Position numbers and translations under genes: made by a program. The notes under the pieces are model-generated. The model was not told where the DNA came from, searched no databases, and worked only from the letters and a program-made list of their open reading frames with translations. 26,864 nt of DNA from an uncultured Planctomycetaceae bacterium. Its GTDB lineage: Bacteria > Planctomycetota > Planctomycetia > Pirellulales > UBA1268. Below, one piece after another: positions 1-7,894 of this stretch; position 1 is the first letter of the stretch; the number at the start of each line of letters is the position of its first letter. Location: NCBI GenBank assembly GCA_937900985.1, contig CALCGM010000230.1, forward strand, positions 1 to 26,864, given 5' to 3'.

Positions 1-1110
1 TTGATTCCCGAGTGTTACTGGACGCTCGGCAGGCTCGACATGCTCGGCAAGATGCGGGCGAGTGGCTTCACCGAGAAGCATTCGGTGCAGTTTGTAAACG
101 AGCGGGGCGATCTCTCAGCGCCGTTCTACTTTGCCGACCACAAACGGCACGAGAGTTCCCGCACCTGGCAGGTCACGCGACGTGAGTTTGACGTGATGAT
201 GCTCGACAACGCCCGCGAGAAGGGGGCTCGTGTGTATGAAGGCACGCGAGTGCGTGAGGTGCTCTTTGAGGGCTCCCGGGCAACCGGCCTGAAAGTCCAG
301 TGTGAGGGCTGTGTTGAGCAGACCGTTGCCGCCGACGTTGTGGTGGATGCCAGCGGCCAGTCGGCCATGATTTCAGCGAGGCTCGGAACCCGCCAGTGGG
401 ACCAGGAGCTGAAAAAAGCGGCGGTGTGGAGCTACTGGAAGGGGGCAGAACGGGGCGAAGGCAAGGATGAAGGCGCCACCACGGTGTTGCAGCTTGATCA
501 GAAGCAGGGATGGTTTTGGTACATCCCACTGGCTGACGATATGGTGAGCGTGGGTGTCGTCGCCGACAACGATTATCTCCTCAAGGACCGCGGCAACCGC
601 GATCCAGAGGCGATCTACCAGGAGGAGATCGCCCGCTGCCCCGGCCTCGGCCCGCGTCTGACAAAGGCCGAACGTGTGCAGCCTGTCCGCGTGGCCAAGG
701 AATACTCCTACCGAGCGAGCGACGTGGCCGGTGATGGCTGGGTGCTCGTGGGCGATGCCTTCGGCTTTCTCGATCCGCTCTATTCGTCAGGAATTCTGCT
801 CGCGCTGCGGAGCGGCGAAGTGGCGGCCGATGCGATCGATGCGGCGCTGGCAGCGGGCGACACGTCCGCTGAGCGGCTCGGCACCTGGGGGCCGGAGTTT
901 GTCCGGGGCATGAACCGCATGAAGCGGCTGGTGATCGAGTTCTACGATGGGCTCAACTTCGGAAAGCTCGTGAAGCGGAATCCCGACCTGCAGGGAGTGA
1001 TCACCGACCTGTTGATCGGCGATCTTTTCAATGACAGGGTCGATGCGATCGTCGAGCCGCTGGACGAACTGCGGGCGGAAATGGCTGCAACGCCGGCTGC
1101 GTCAGGCTGA
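1..1110 (+). CDS. FAD-dependent oxidoreductase, tryptophan-halogenase-like (5' partial)
   Basis: This is the C-terminal 369 residues of a flavoprotein of the group that includes flavin-dependent halogenases and geranylgeranyl reductases. The frame is open at base 1, so the N-terminal Rossmann GxGxxG that binds FAD lies outside the window; the TTG at base 1 is almost certainly an internal leucine. Visible motifs are VVDASG (about 113-118), WFWYIP at 171-176, which fits the WxWxIP pattern of flavin-dependent halogenases, and GDAFGFLDPLYSSG (251-264), the second FAD-contact motif of this fold. WxWxIP-like sequences also occur in non-halogenating relatives, and the region around the catalytic lysine is only partly present, so halogenation is not claimed. 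The likely role is oxidation or reduction of a carrier-bound or lipid substrate in the cytoplasm. The stop codon overlaps the end of the convergent M48 gene by 9 bases. The family is fairly certain; the substrate is unknown. Confidence 0.8.
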   Translation: MIPECYWTLGRLDMLGKMRASGFTEKHSVQFVNERGDLSAPFYFADHKRHESSRTWQVTRREFDVMMLDNAREKGARVYEGTRVREVLFEGSRATGLKVQCEGCVEQTVAADVVVDASGQSAMISARLGTRQWDQELKKAAVWSYWKGAERGEGKDEGATTVLQLDQKQGWFWYIPLADDMVSVGVVADNDYLLKDRGNRDPEAIYQEEIARCPGLGPRLTKAERVQPVRVAKEYSYRASDVAGDGWVLVGDAFGFLDPLYSSGILLALRSGEVAADAIDAALAAGDTSAERLGTWGPEFVRGMNRMKRLVIEFYDGLNFGKLVKRNPDLQGVITDLLIGDLFNDRVDAIVEPLDELRAEMAATPAASG

Positions 1111-3078
1111 TGTCGCGGTTCCCTGCAGCGGGGGCATGGGGCAGCCAAGGGCGTCGGCGACGCCGCGGAGCAGTTCGGCTTCGGTCGCGGTGATCACCCC
1201 GTCGTGGGTCACGGTCGCCGCGATGGCCTCGATGATCCGCCGCTTCGACTTCGGCTTGATGCGGGCAATCGCATCGACGGCCTCGCCGAGCTCGTTGAGT
1301 CGGGCCTGGTCGCGTGGCAGCATCTGCAGCCCAGAGAGGCCGGTGGCATCGGCTCCGCGGTGGAACGCCTGGGCTGCGTCGTCTGGCGAAGAACCGCCCG
1401 CATGCGCCAGGCAGCTCAAGAGAGCGGCCACGTCACGCCCGCTGGCTTTGCGTCGCCGCCTGCGTTCGGGCTGCATGCCAAACACCGGGTCGAGATGCCG
1501 CAGCAGGATCTTCTGCAGAACCCATTCAAACAGATCCAGCCGGCGATCGGCCTGCACGAGAGCCTCGACAGCATGCCGGAAGCGGGCGTATTGCTGGGGC
1601 GACAGGTTTCGCAAGGTGCCCACGGCCGTGTCGACAAGCATCAGCCGCTGCTCGCGGGGCAGGGTGTCGATGAGCAGCGAGAGCTGCCGTGTCGCTTCAC
1701 AGGCGGTGGGCTCGGCCAGGTTTTCCAGCAGCTCGAACTGCTGGTGCCGCATGTTGGGGTCGTCGTCGAGCAGCAGGGCGTAGACCACGCCGCGGCAGCC
1801 GAAGGGATCGTGCGCGGCGTCTCGGAGCTGGGGGTGCAGGGAGGCGAGCAGTTCGTGGGCGTGGGCGATATCCGCAGCCGTTGGGTCGCCGATGGAGTCG
1901 ATCGCTGAACGGGGTTCAGCCCGGCCCGCCGTAGGAATCGGGGCTGTCGGCGTCGGCGTCGGTGGACTGGCGGCCGCTGGGCCACCGGCAAAGCCTGCGA
2001 CGCCCGCCATGCCGGCAGCTGTCGGTCCGGTCGCCAGCCCCGAGGCCCCGCTCTCGGCAAGCAGGGCCGCCTTCGAGGCATCGATCCTGGCGATCCGCTC
2101 AGTCAGCGGAGGATGGGTGGCAAACAGCGTCCAGAGGCCAGACGCGAAAAACATGTGCGAGGCTTCGGCAGCGCGTGGCGTTTCAAGTTTGGAGCCATTC
2201 GCCGAAGCGATGCGGGCCAGGGCCCCAGAGATCCCACCGGGATTGCGGGTGAACTGCACGGCGGACGCATCGGCAAGAAACTCACGCTGCCGGCTGACGG
2301 CCGCCTTGATCAGGCTGCCAAAGAAGGTGCCGACGTAGCCGATGATCATCAGTGCGAGGCCGAGCAGGAGAATCGCGGCGATGGCTCCACCGCCCTCCTT
2401 GTTGCTGGAGCGGCGACGGCCTCCGCTCGATGCCGCGATCCGCATCGCGTAGTAGCCAAGCAGGCCCAACACAAGGATCCCATGCACGATGGCGATCAGG
2501 CGGAGGTTGAGCCGCATGTCGCCATGCAGGATATGGCTAAACTCGTGGGCCACGACGCCCTGCAGCTCGTCGCGGGAGAGCTGCTCCACGGCTCCCCGAG
2601 TGATGCCGATCACAGCAGAGTCGATATCGAGCCCGGCGGCGAAGGCATTAATGCCAGACTCGGAATCAAGCAGGTACACCGGCGGCACGGCCGTGCCCGA
2701 CGCGATCGCCATCTCTTCGACGATGTTGAGCACCTTCCGCTCAAGAGGGTCGCGGGCATCGGGTGAAAGCCGCCGGCCGCCAAGCATCTCGGCGAGCTTT
2801 TCGCCGCCTCCGGAAAGCTGCGCCGTTTTGTAGAGGCTCCCCCCGCCGATCACCAGGCTCACGCCGGTGGCCACCAGCACAAAGAGGTCGGGCTGCCACC
2901 AGGCTGTGCGTCCCAGAAGGCCGCCGGCAGCCTGGGCATCGCCCTGCTGGCCGCCGAGAACGACGGCGATCACCAAGACGTAGACGAGCACCACCGTGGC
3001 GACGAACGCCACCACCATCAGGCCCACGAGCCACCTGGTGTTGCGACGTGCCCGATCCTGGTGTGCGAAGAAATCCAT
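1102..3078 (-). CDS. M48 family zinc metalloprotease (HtpX/Ste24-like) with long C-terminal extension
   Basis: A membrane-embedded protease of about 658 residues. HtpX-type enzymes degrade damaged or unassembled membrane proteins, with the active site facing the cytoplasm. Predicted helices lie near residues 18-43, 63-84, 194-214 and 232-255. The zinc site is HEFSH (178-182), with the third ligand Glu about residue 267 in REFLADASAV; the conserved HPPLTERI follows near 322-329. HtpX is normally about 290 residues. Here an Ala/Pro/Thr-rich linker (about 342-390) leads to some 270 extra residues, mostly helical, ending in a TerB-like stretch (DGVITATEAELLRGVADALG). The ATG at 3078 gives MDFFAHQDRARRN; a GTG one codon upstream is also possible. 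A purine-rich GAGGGG sits just before it, with unusually short spacing. lemA lies 109 bases upstream on the same strand, a common pairing. The family call is firm; the role of the extension is inferred only. Confidence 0.92.
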   Translation of the reverse strand: MDFFAHQDRARRNTRWLVGLMVVAFVATVVLVYVLVIAVVLGGQQGDAQAAGGLLGRTAWWQPDLFVLVATGVSLVIGGGSLYKTAQLSGGGEKLAEMLGGRRLSPDARDPLERKVLNIVEEMAIASGTAVPPVYLLDSESGINAFAAGLDIDSAVIGITRGAVEQLSRDELQGVVAHEFSHILHGDMRLNLRLIAIVHGILVLGLLGYYAMRIAASSGGRRRSSNKEGGGAIAAILLLGLALMIIGYVGTFFGSLIKAAVSRQREFLADASAVQFTRNPGGISGALARIASANGSKLETPRAAEASHMFFASGLWTLFATHPPLTERIARIDASKAALLAESGASGLATGPTAAGMAGVAGFAGGPAAASPPTPTPTAPIPTAGRAEPRSAIDSIGDPTAADIAHAHELLASLHPQLRDAAHDPFGCRGVVYALLLDDDPNMRHQQFELLENLAEPTACEATRQLSLLIDTLPREQRLMLVDTAVGTLRNLSPQQYARFRHAVEALVQADRRLDLFEWVLQKILLRHLDPVFGMQPERRRRRKASGRDVAALLSCLAHAGGSSPDDAAQAFHRGADATGLSGLQMLPRDQARLNELGEAVDAIARIKPKSKRRIIEAIAATVTHDGVITATEAELLRGVADALGCPMPPLQGTATSA

Positions 3079-3133
3079 CACCCCTCACGGCGGTGCACGG
3101 AGAACGGTGGCCATGCCTGCGACCTCGCCATGG

Positions 3134-3158
3134 CGGCTCGGCCGGTTGACGCGAGCCG
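3134..3158. promoter_or_regulatory. Hairpin between lemA and the M48 gene
   Basis: CGGCTCG (3134-3140) and CGAGCCG (3152-3158) are perfect 7-base complements around an 11-base loop. They lie in the 109-base gap between the lemA stop and the protease start. No T-run follows on the minus strand, so it is not a convincing terminator. It could be an attenuator or an mRNA-processing hairpin that sets different levels for the two genes, or chance in GC-rich DNA. Confidence 0.25.
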
Positions 3159-3187
3159 ACCGCGGGATGATCGCAGCCACGGGGTCG

Positions 3188-3805
3188 TTAGAACGACACC
3201 TTGGGGGCCTCTTTGATCTGCTCGGCGTCGTCAAACTCAAGCAGGGATGCCAGCTGGAAGCCGAAGATGCCCGCCAGCAGCACCGGTGGGAAGGTGCTGC
3301 GGTAGGTGTTGTAGGTGGTCACGGAGTCGTTGAACGCCTGCCGGGCAAAGGCCACCTTGTTTTCGGTGCTGGTGAGTTCTTCCTGAACGGCGAGCAGGTT
3401 TTGGTTGGCCTTGAGATCGGGATAGGCCTCAGCGAGAGCAAAGAAGCGGCCGAGGCTCTGGGTGAGGGCAGACTCCGCAGCACCGAGCGAGCCGATCGCG
3501 GCAGCGTCGCCTGGGTTGGCAGCAGCGGTGGACGCGGCGGAGGCGGCACGGTTGCGAGCGGAGATCACGGCCTCGAGGGTTTCCCGCTCGTGGGCCATCG
3601 CTCCCTTGGCTGTTTCCACGATGTTGGGGATCAGGTCGTAGCGACGCTTGAGCTGCACATCGATCTGGGCAAAGGCGTTTTTGAACCGCTGCGAGAGCGT
3701 CACCAGCTGGTTGTAGATGCCGATGCCCCACATCAGGACCACCACGGCAATGCCGACGATCACGAGGAGCGTGATGGTCGACTCCGAGAGTGCCAGCAAC
3801 GTCAT
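3188..3805 (-). CDS. lemA: LemA family protein
   Basis: A 205-residue membrane-anchored protein with one N-terminal transmembrane helix (about residues 9-31) followed by a long helical domain. The family signature is clear: QLKRRYDLIPNIVET (51-65), preceded by NAFAQIDV. Its molecular function is not settled. Family members often sit beside membrane proteases or TPM/DUF2207 proteins and are thought to act at the envelope. Here the next gene on the same strand is an M48 protease, which fits a LemA-protease unit. The ATG at 3805 has a good Shine-Dalgarno, AGGAG, about 7 bases upstream. The length is normal for the family (about 185-205). An Ala-rich stretch (AASAASTAAANPGDAAA) interrupts the helical region near 108-125. 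The 139-base gap to the dehydrogenase gene upstream may hold its promoter, but no clear -35/-10 pair was found. Confidence 0.93.
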   Translation of the reverse strand: MTLLALSESTITLLVIVGIAVVVLMWGIGIYNQLVTLSQRFKNAFAQIDVQLKRRYDLIPNIVETAKGAMAHERETLEAVISARNRAASAASTAAANPGDAAAIGSLGAAESALTQSLGRFFALAEAYPDLKANQNLLAVQEELTSTENKVAFARQAFNDSVTTYNTYRSTFPPVLLAGIFGFQLASLLEFDDAEQIKEAPKVSF

Positions 3806-3944
3806 GCGGATTCTCCTGAAGAGGCGTGGTCGTGAAGGTCACGGCAGAGAAACACGATGGGCGAGCTGCCAGCCTTGCTCCCCTCTGCCTGCCCCCAGTG
3901 TACGGGGCCAGGCCCCCGGTTGTCGCGTCGACGGCCCGGAAAGC

Positions 3945-4901
3945 TCAGCTGACCACGTTGCGTGGCTGTCCCGTGAGGAAGCCCTGCAGGTTGGCCGCCA
4001 CCTCATGAATCAGCCTCTGCCGGGCATTGCGGGTGGCCCAGGCGATGTGGGGGCTGATCACGCAGTTGCTCGCTTGCAGCAAGGGGTTTTCAGCAGGAGG
4101 CGGTTCTTGGGAGAGCACGTCCAGGCCGGCACCAGCGAGCCGGCCGGCATTGAGGGCCTCGGCGAGGTCGGCCTCGACGACGAGTCCGCCGCGGGCGGTG
4201 TTGATCAGATACGCCGTGGGCTTCATCCGCGCGAGCCGCGGGGCGTTGACCAGCCCCGCGGTGTCTGGGGTGAGGGGGCAGTGCAGACTGATCACGTCGG
4301 CTCGCGCGAACAGGTCGTCGGTCGACACAAACGACACCCCGTCTGCTGCCGTGCCAGCCTGCCGGCTGCGACTGCAGGCGATCGCTTGCATGCCGAACGC
4401 GCGGCCAATCGCGGCGACGCGGCGGCCGATTGCCCCGTAGCCCACCACCCCCAGCGTCAAGCCCTCAAGCTCCACCAGGTCGCCGTCCCACCAGCAGAAA
4501 TCGGGTGAGGCCGTCCAGCGGCCGCGGCGGACCTCATGGCTGTGATGGCCGGTTCGGTTGGTGAGTTCGAGCAGGAGGGCAAAGACTGCCTGGGCAACGC
4601 CGGGCGTGCTGTAGCCGGGAACGTTGGTGACCGTGATGCCGCGACTGGCGGCGGCGGCCAGGTCGACCACGTTGGTGCCGGTGGAGAGCAGACCGACATA
4701 ACGGAGCTCCGGCAGCGCGGCGAGCGTTGCCGCGTCGAGCACGGTTTTGTTGGAGAGCACGGCCTCTGCGGCCGCCGCCCGTTCCTGTACCGCGGCTGCC
4801 GCTGTGCGATTGTGGACGCTGAGGCTGCCGAGGGCCGCCAGGGGAGCCCAGTCGAGGTCACCCGGATTGGTGGTGTGGGCGTCAAGAATCACGATCTTCA
4901 T
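3945..4901 (-). CDS. D-2-hydroxyacid dehydrogenase (glycerate/hydroxypyruvate type)
   Basis: A 318-residue cytoplasmic NAD(P)-dependent dehydrogenase that interconverts 2-oxoacids and D-2-hydroxyacids. The nucleotide-binding loop is GYGAIG (154-159). The catalytic triad of the family is present: Arg237 in INTARGG, Glu266 in SQEPP and His285 in SPHIAW. The overall sequence most resembles glycerate (hydroxypyruvate) dehydrogenases, suggesting serine or glyoxylate/glycerate metabolism, but other 2-oxoacids cannot be excluded. The frame stays open back to 5069. The start is placed at the ATG at 4901 because MKIVILDAHTTNPGDL is the usual family N-terminus and the upstream extension is basic and unlike the family. 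Only a weak ribosome-binding site is visible. It diverges from the DUF1559 gene across a spacer rich in inverted repeats. No neighbouring gene belongs to the same pathway. Confidence 0.93.
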   Translation of the reverse strand: MKIVILDAHTTNPGDLDWAPLAALGSLSVHNRTAAAAVQERAAAAEAVLSNKTVLDAATLAALPELRYVGLLSTGTNVVDLAAAASRGITVTNVPGYSTPGVAQAVFALLLELTNRTGHHSHEVRRGRWTASPDFCWWDGDLVELEGLTLGVVGYGAIGRRVAAIGRAFGMQAIACSRSRQAGTAADGVSFVSTDDLFARADVISLHCPLTPDTAGLVNAPRLARMKPTAYLINTARGGLVVEADLAEALNAGRLAGAGLDVLSQEPPPAENPLLQASNCVISPHIAWATRNARQRLIHEVAANLQGFLTGQPRNVVS

Positions 4902-4960
4902 CGGTGGTCTCGCGTGGTTGGGGGCCGGTGGGTTGAGCAGTTTTTCGGCCTGTGCGGGCA

Positions 4961-4981
4961 TCACATCAGAAAAAAATGTGA
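4961..4981. promoter_or_regulatory. Operator-like inverted repeat TCACAT-N9-ATGTGA
   Basis: TCACAT (4961-4966) and ATGTGA (4976-4981) are perfect reverse complements around a 9-base spacer containing a run of seven A's. The element is 60 bases upstream of the dehydrogenase start and within the divergent spacer. The spacing fits a dimeric helix-turn-helix regulator. Neither the regulator nor the regulated gene is known. Confidence 0.35.
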
Positions 4982-5009
4982 CCCGGCAGGCTCGCTCATC
5001 AAATCTAAA

Positions 5010-5027
5010 CAGTTTCCTCACAAACTG
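5010..5027. promoter_or_regulatory. Inverted repeat CAGTTT-N6-AAACTG
   Basis: A perfect 6-base inverted repeat with a 6-base spacer sits in the most AT-rich part of the spacer between the dehydrogenase and the DUF1559 gene. AT-rich sequence beside it (ATCAAATCTAAA) would suit a promoter. It may be an operator or a small hairpin. The evidence is the symmetry and position only. Confidence 0.3.
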
Positions 5028-5037
5028 ACGTTGTCGT

Positions 5038-5057
5038 CGGAGGGGCATGCCTCTCCG
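5038..5057. promoter_or_regulatory. 20-bp near-perfect palindrome upstream of the DUF1559 gene
   Basis: CGGAGGGGCA followed by TGCCTCTCCG forms a palindrome with no spacer and a GCATGC centre. Nine of ten positions match, and the remaining pair (5043 with 5052) is a G-T mismatch. It lies about 87 bases before the DUF1559 start. A palindrome without a loop is better suited to binding a protein dimer than to an RNA hairpin. Confidence 0.35.
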
Positions 5058-5069
5058 CATTCGACACAC

Positions 5070-5096
5070 GGCGTCGCCGGCAGAAACCGGGACGCC
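5070..5096 (+). promoter_or_regulatory. Leader stem-loop before the DUF1559 gene
   Basis: GGCGTC (5070-5075) pairs with GACGCC (5091-5096), and inside it CCGG (5077-5080) pairs with CCGG (5087-5090). This gives ten base pairs with a single bulged G and a 6-base CAGAAA loop. It ends 29 bases before the AAAGGAG ribosome-binding site. A stable 5' hairpin here could protect the mRNA from decay or regulate it. No T-run follows, so it is not a terminator. Confidence 0.35.
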
Positions 5097-5143
5097 ACAC
5101 GAATGTCAGCGTCATGCTTCTCCCAAAGGAGTTGGAAAATCTC

Positions 5144-6175
5144 ATGCTTGCTACCACTCTCCGTGGTTTTTCCGTCAGTCGCGGTCGTCGACGCGGTTTT
5201 ACCCTCGTCGAGCTGCTCGTTGTGATCGCGATTATCGGCGTGCTCGTTGGGCTGTTGCTCCCTGCTGTGCAGAGTGCTCGTGAAGCAGCTCGGCGGATGC
5301 AGTGTGCCAACAACATGCGTCAGTTTGGGCTGGCCTTTCACAATGCCCACGACACGCTGGGCTATTTCCCGGCGGCCTGCTACACGATCGATTCGCTCGA
5401 TACGTCTGAGTTTCCGACACCCCCCAAGGGGAATCCTTCGCGGACCGAGCACTCCTGGCGAGTGAAGGTGATGCCGTACATGGAAGACAACAATCTGGCG
5501 AGCCAGTACAACTTCGACCTCAACTGGTGGGACGGCCCGAATCTCGCCGTGGCGCAAAACAATGTGTCGGTCTACCGCTGCGGCTCGGCTCCCGAGCCCG
5601 ATCCGATCCTCAGCACGCCCCCCGGACCGACCCGCGACTCCGACTCGCAGGCGCCCGCGCTGACCCTCTCGGCCCCGCTCGGCACGAGCGACTATGAGGT
5701 GATGACCGGCGTGAAGGATAAGGTTTTCGATCCAGATCCCTACGCCAGCAAGGGCCCCGTGGCTGACGGTGCCCTGGTGAAAGACAAGGTGTCTACGATG
5801 GGCATGATCAAGGACGGGACCTCGAAGACCCTGCTGGTGGTGGAAGCCGCTGGCCGGCCGACGATGTACCGCGGCAAGCCTGCCGTGCCGACGGGCGAGG
5901 TCAATCAGTGCCTTGGCTGGGCCGACAGCCTGGGGCCGTTCAAGCTGCACCGCATCGGCCCTGACGGCATGAAAAACTCCGTGCCGAAGAATCAGGGCAT
6001 CCCCTTCAGTGCAACCAACGACGGCGAAGCCTTCTCGTTCCATCCCTCCGGCATGAACGTCGTGATGTGCGACGGCTCGACCCGCCATGTGCAGCAGGAC
6101 ATCAGCCCTGCCGTCTTCGCGGGAATGGTCACGCGGATGGGCGCCGGCAGCGGTGAGCCGCTCGGCACGGAGTGA
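5144..6175 (+). CDS. DUF1559 domain protein with prepilin-type N-terminus
   Basis: A 343-residue secreted pseudopilin-like protein of a family expanded in planctomycetes, often with dozens of copies per genome. The N-terminus has a basic leader (SRGRRRG) and a type IV prepilin cleavage site, G18|FTLVE. A hydrophobic helix (about 24-42) and PAVQSAREAARRMQC follow. The DUF1559 domain fills the rest. The diagnostic H-X9-DG motif near the C-terminus runs from His300 to Asp310-Gly311 in FHPSGMNVVMCDG. These proteins are presumably processed by a prepilin peptidase and displayed at the envelope; the exact role is unknown. The ATG at 5144 is preferred to 5114 because AAAGGAG (5125-5131) precedes it and the leader is then of normal length. 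The gene appears monocistronic, with structured DNA before it and a terminator hairpin about 60 bases after it. Confidence 0.95.
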   Translation: MLATTLRGFSVSRGRRRGFTLVELLVVIAIIGVLVGLLLPAVQSAREAARRMQCANNMRQFGLAFHNAHDTLGYFPAACYTIDSLDTSEFPTPPKGNPSRTEHSWRVKVMPYMEDNNLASQYNFDLNWWDGPNLAVAQNNVSVYRCGSAPEPDPILSTPPGPTRDSDSQAPALTLSAPLGTSDYEVMTGVKDKVFDPDPYASKGPVADGALVKDKVSTMGMIKDGTSKTLLVVEAAGRPTMYRGKPAVPTGEVNQCLGWADSLGPFKLHRIGPDGMKNSVPKNQGIPFSATNDGEAFSFHPSGMNVVMCDGSTRHVQQDISPAVFAGMVTRMGAGSGEPLGTE

Positions 6176-6234
6176 ATGACGCAGCGGGCAGGGCCTCGCT
6201 GGTTTCGGCGTGCTCGGCTCCATGAATGACTGCA

Positions 6235-6273
6235 GACGCCCCGTCCAGGCCTTCGCGGGTTGGACGGGGCGTC
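6235..6273 (+). terminator. Rho-independent-type terminator after the DUF1559 gene
   Basis: GACGCCCCGTCCA (6235-6247) and TGGACGGGGCGTC (6261-6273) are perfect 13-base complements around a 13-base loop. TTGCTTTG follows, a broken T-run. The position 60 bases after the stop codon and the stability of the stem support a terminator that isolates the DUF1559 transcript from the next gene. Confidence 0.8.
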
Positions 6274-6363
6274 TTGCTTTGAGTGAGCGCTCCCTTGGAT
6301 GAGGTGTCGCCCGTGAACACCCCAGGGGCCGTCGGTCGGGAATCAACACAGGACGAGTGTTTC

Positions 6364-7770
6364 ATGAGATCGTTGCGATGTGCGATGTCGTTGGTGATGC
6401 CCGTGGTGTGGTTGGCCACGGTGGCAGTGCCCATGCTCGGGATGGCGGAGCCCCTGCCGACGGCGGGCGGCTGCCGGATTGAGGCGGTGGGCTTCCTGCC
6501 GCAGGCGGTGCTCTGCGAGGCAAGCGGCCCCGGCTCGATCGATGTGCTGCTTGGGGGGCTGAGCGACCTGCTTGTGGAGTCTGCCGAGGCGGGCGCGGTT
6601 CGTTTCAAGGCGATCACCGACCGAGGGCCAAACGGGAAGATCTCGACTCCACAGGGCAAGCGACGCACGCTCTTGAATCCAGCCTTCGCCCCAACGGTTG
6701 TCACCTTCGAGATTGGCGAGGCCGACACCGCCGATCCCGTGGTGACGACGCCAGGTGGCACAGCGGCACGGCTCTCGCTGAGCCTGGTCGAGATGATGCC
6801 GCTTGCAGGCCGCTCCGGCATGCCGCTGTCTGGCAGGCCCAACGGAGTTGGCAATGATGAGCCAATCCTGGATGCCGCTGGCAGCCTGGTGCTACCGGCG
6901 GATCCCAACGGCTTCGACACCGAAGGCCTTGTGCTCTTGCCCGACGGAAGCTTCTGGATCTCGGAGGAGTATCGGCCGTCGCTGGCCTGGATGTCTGCTG
7001 AGGGCCAGGTGCAGGGGCGGCTCACGCCAGCCGGTCAAAAACTCAGTGGGGCTGACATGGAGTCGCTCGACATCCTGCCTGCCGCCTACGGCAGCCGTCA
7101 GGACAACCGCGGCTTTGAGTCGCTGGCCGTCAGCAAGGACGGCAGCACCCTCTGGGCGATGCTGCAGAGCCCGCTTGATCATCCAAACGAGGGGGCTGCT
7201 GCCGCGACCGGCAACGTACGGCTGCTGGCGATCGATGTGGCCACCAAGAAGCCCGTCGGGGAATACGTCTACCGCGCCGGTCGGCCAACGGCCACCGGCT
7301 GGGCGAGAAAGGGGGCACCGCCGGAGGATGTGAAGCTCTGCGCGATGTCGGCACTCGACGACGGCCGTCTGCTCGTGCTGGAGCAGTCGGATGGCGGTGT
7401 GGCGGAGCTCTATCTCGTGTCGTTCGAGGCAGCCACCAATCTGATCGAGGCCGGCCTGTCAGCCCCCGTTGAGCCGGTTGCCGACCTGGCAGCGGCGGGG
7501 GTCGCCATGCTCGGCAAGACGCTCGTGGCCGATCTGGCTCCCCACCTGCCCGCAATGGCCGACCATGTGACCAGTGGCGAGTGGCGGAAGCATGGCGACG
7601 AACCGCCTGGACTGAAACTCGAGGGGATGGCCGTGCTCGATCCGCACCGCGTGGCGCTCATCAACGACAACGACTTCAACATGGACTGGATCGAGGACCG
7701 CGACGAGCCGCAGCGGAAGAACTGCCTGTGGGTGATTCAGCTCCACGATCCACTCGTGGCGACGCCCTAG
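6364..7770 (+). CDS. Secreted esterase-like activity of phytase (phytase-like domain) protein
   Basis: About 468 residues with a signal peptide (MRSLRCAMSLVMPVVWL..., probable cleavage after GMA near 28), so probably periplasmic or exported. The mature part looks like the phytase-like beta-propeller family named esterase-like activity of phytase. Typical pieces are ITDRGPNG (84-91), FDTEGLVLLPDGSFWISEEYRP, RGFESLAVSKDGSTLW and LEGMAVLDPHRVALINDNDF. Members are proposed to cleave phosphate esters, but specificity is poorly known and no canonical phytase active-site motif was identified. The frame opens at a GTG at 6283. The ATG at 6364 is chosen because it begins the signal peptide and has AGGA at 6350-6353, ten bases away. 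It follows the terminator of the previous gene. The Nramp-like gene starts 124 bases downstream on the same strand. Confidence 0.85.
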   Translation: MRSLRCAMSLVMPVVWLATVAVPMLGMAEPLPTAGGCRIEAVGFLPQAVLCEASGPGSIDVLLGGLSDLLVESAEAGAVRFKAITDRGPNGKISTPQGKRRTLLNPAFAPTVVTFEIGEADTADPVVTTPGGTAARLSLSLVEMMPLAGRSGMPLSGRPNGVGNDEPILDAAGSLVLPADPNGFDTEGLVLLPDGSFWISEEYRPSLAWMSAEGQVQGRLTPAGQKLSGADMESLDILPAAYGSRQDNRGFESLAVSKDGSTLWAMLQSPLDHPNEGAAAATGNVRLLAIDVATKKPVGEYVYRAGRPTATGWARKGAPPEDVKLCAMSALDDGRLLVLEQSDGGVAELYLVSFEAATNLIEAGLSAPVEPVADLAAAGVAMLGKTLVADLAPHLPAMADHVTSGEWRKHGDEPPGLKLEGMAVLDPHRVALINDNDFNMDWIEDRDEPQRKNCLWVIQLHDPLVATP

Positions 7771-7894
7771 CCGTTCTCGGCGAAACCCTGCTCACGACCA
7801 GCGGCGATGGCCTGATCGCCGGGCCGCCACCGATGGTATGCTCCTCCTCCGGGTTCCGGTTTTTACTGCCTGCCAGGGGAAGAAAGGTCTGATC

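Noticed and set aside
3904..3916. GGGGCC-A-GGCCCC palindrome between the dehydrogenase and lemA genes
   Set aside because: The loop would be one base, so only a 4-bp stem is possible, and there is no T-run. It is too weak for a terminator call.
4902..5069. N-terminal extension of the hydroxyacid dehydrogenase to 5069
   Set aside because: The extra 56 residues are basic and unlike the family, which starts at MKIVILDAH; they also cover the inverted-repeat spacer.
5018..6349. Long open frame on the minus strand (443 codons) opposite the DUF1559 gene
   Set aside because: It mirrors a clear DUF1559 gene, has no recognisable motif and is His/Arg-rich, as expected for an antisense frame in GC-rich DNA.
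7802..7821. CGGCGAT/ATCGCCG hairpin and TATGCT (7837-7842) upstream of the Nramp-like gene as terminator and -10 box
   Set aside because: The stem is only 7 bp with no T-run, and no -35 element is found at the right distance.
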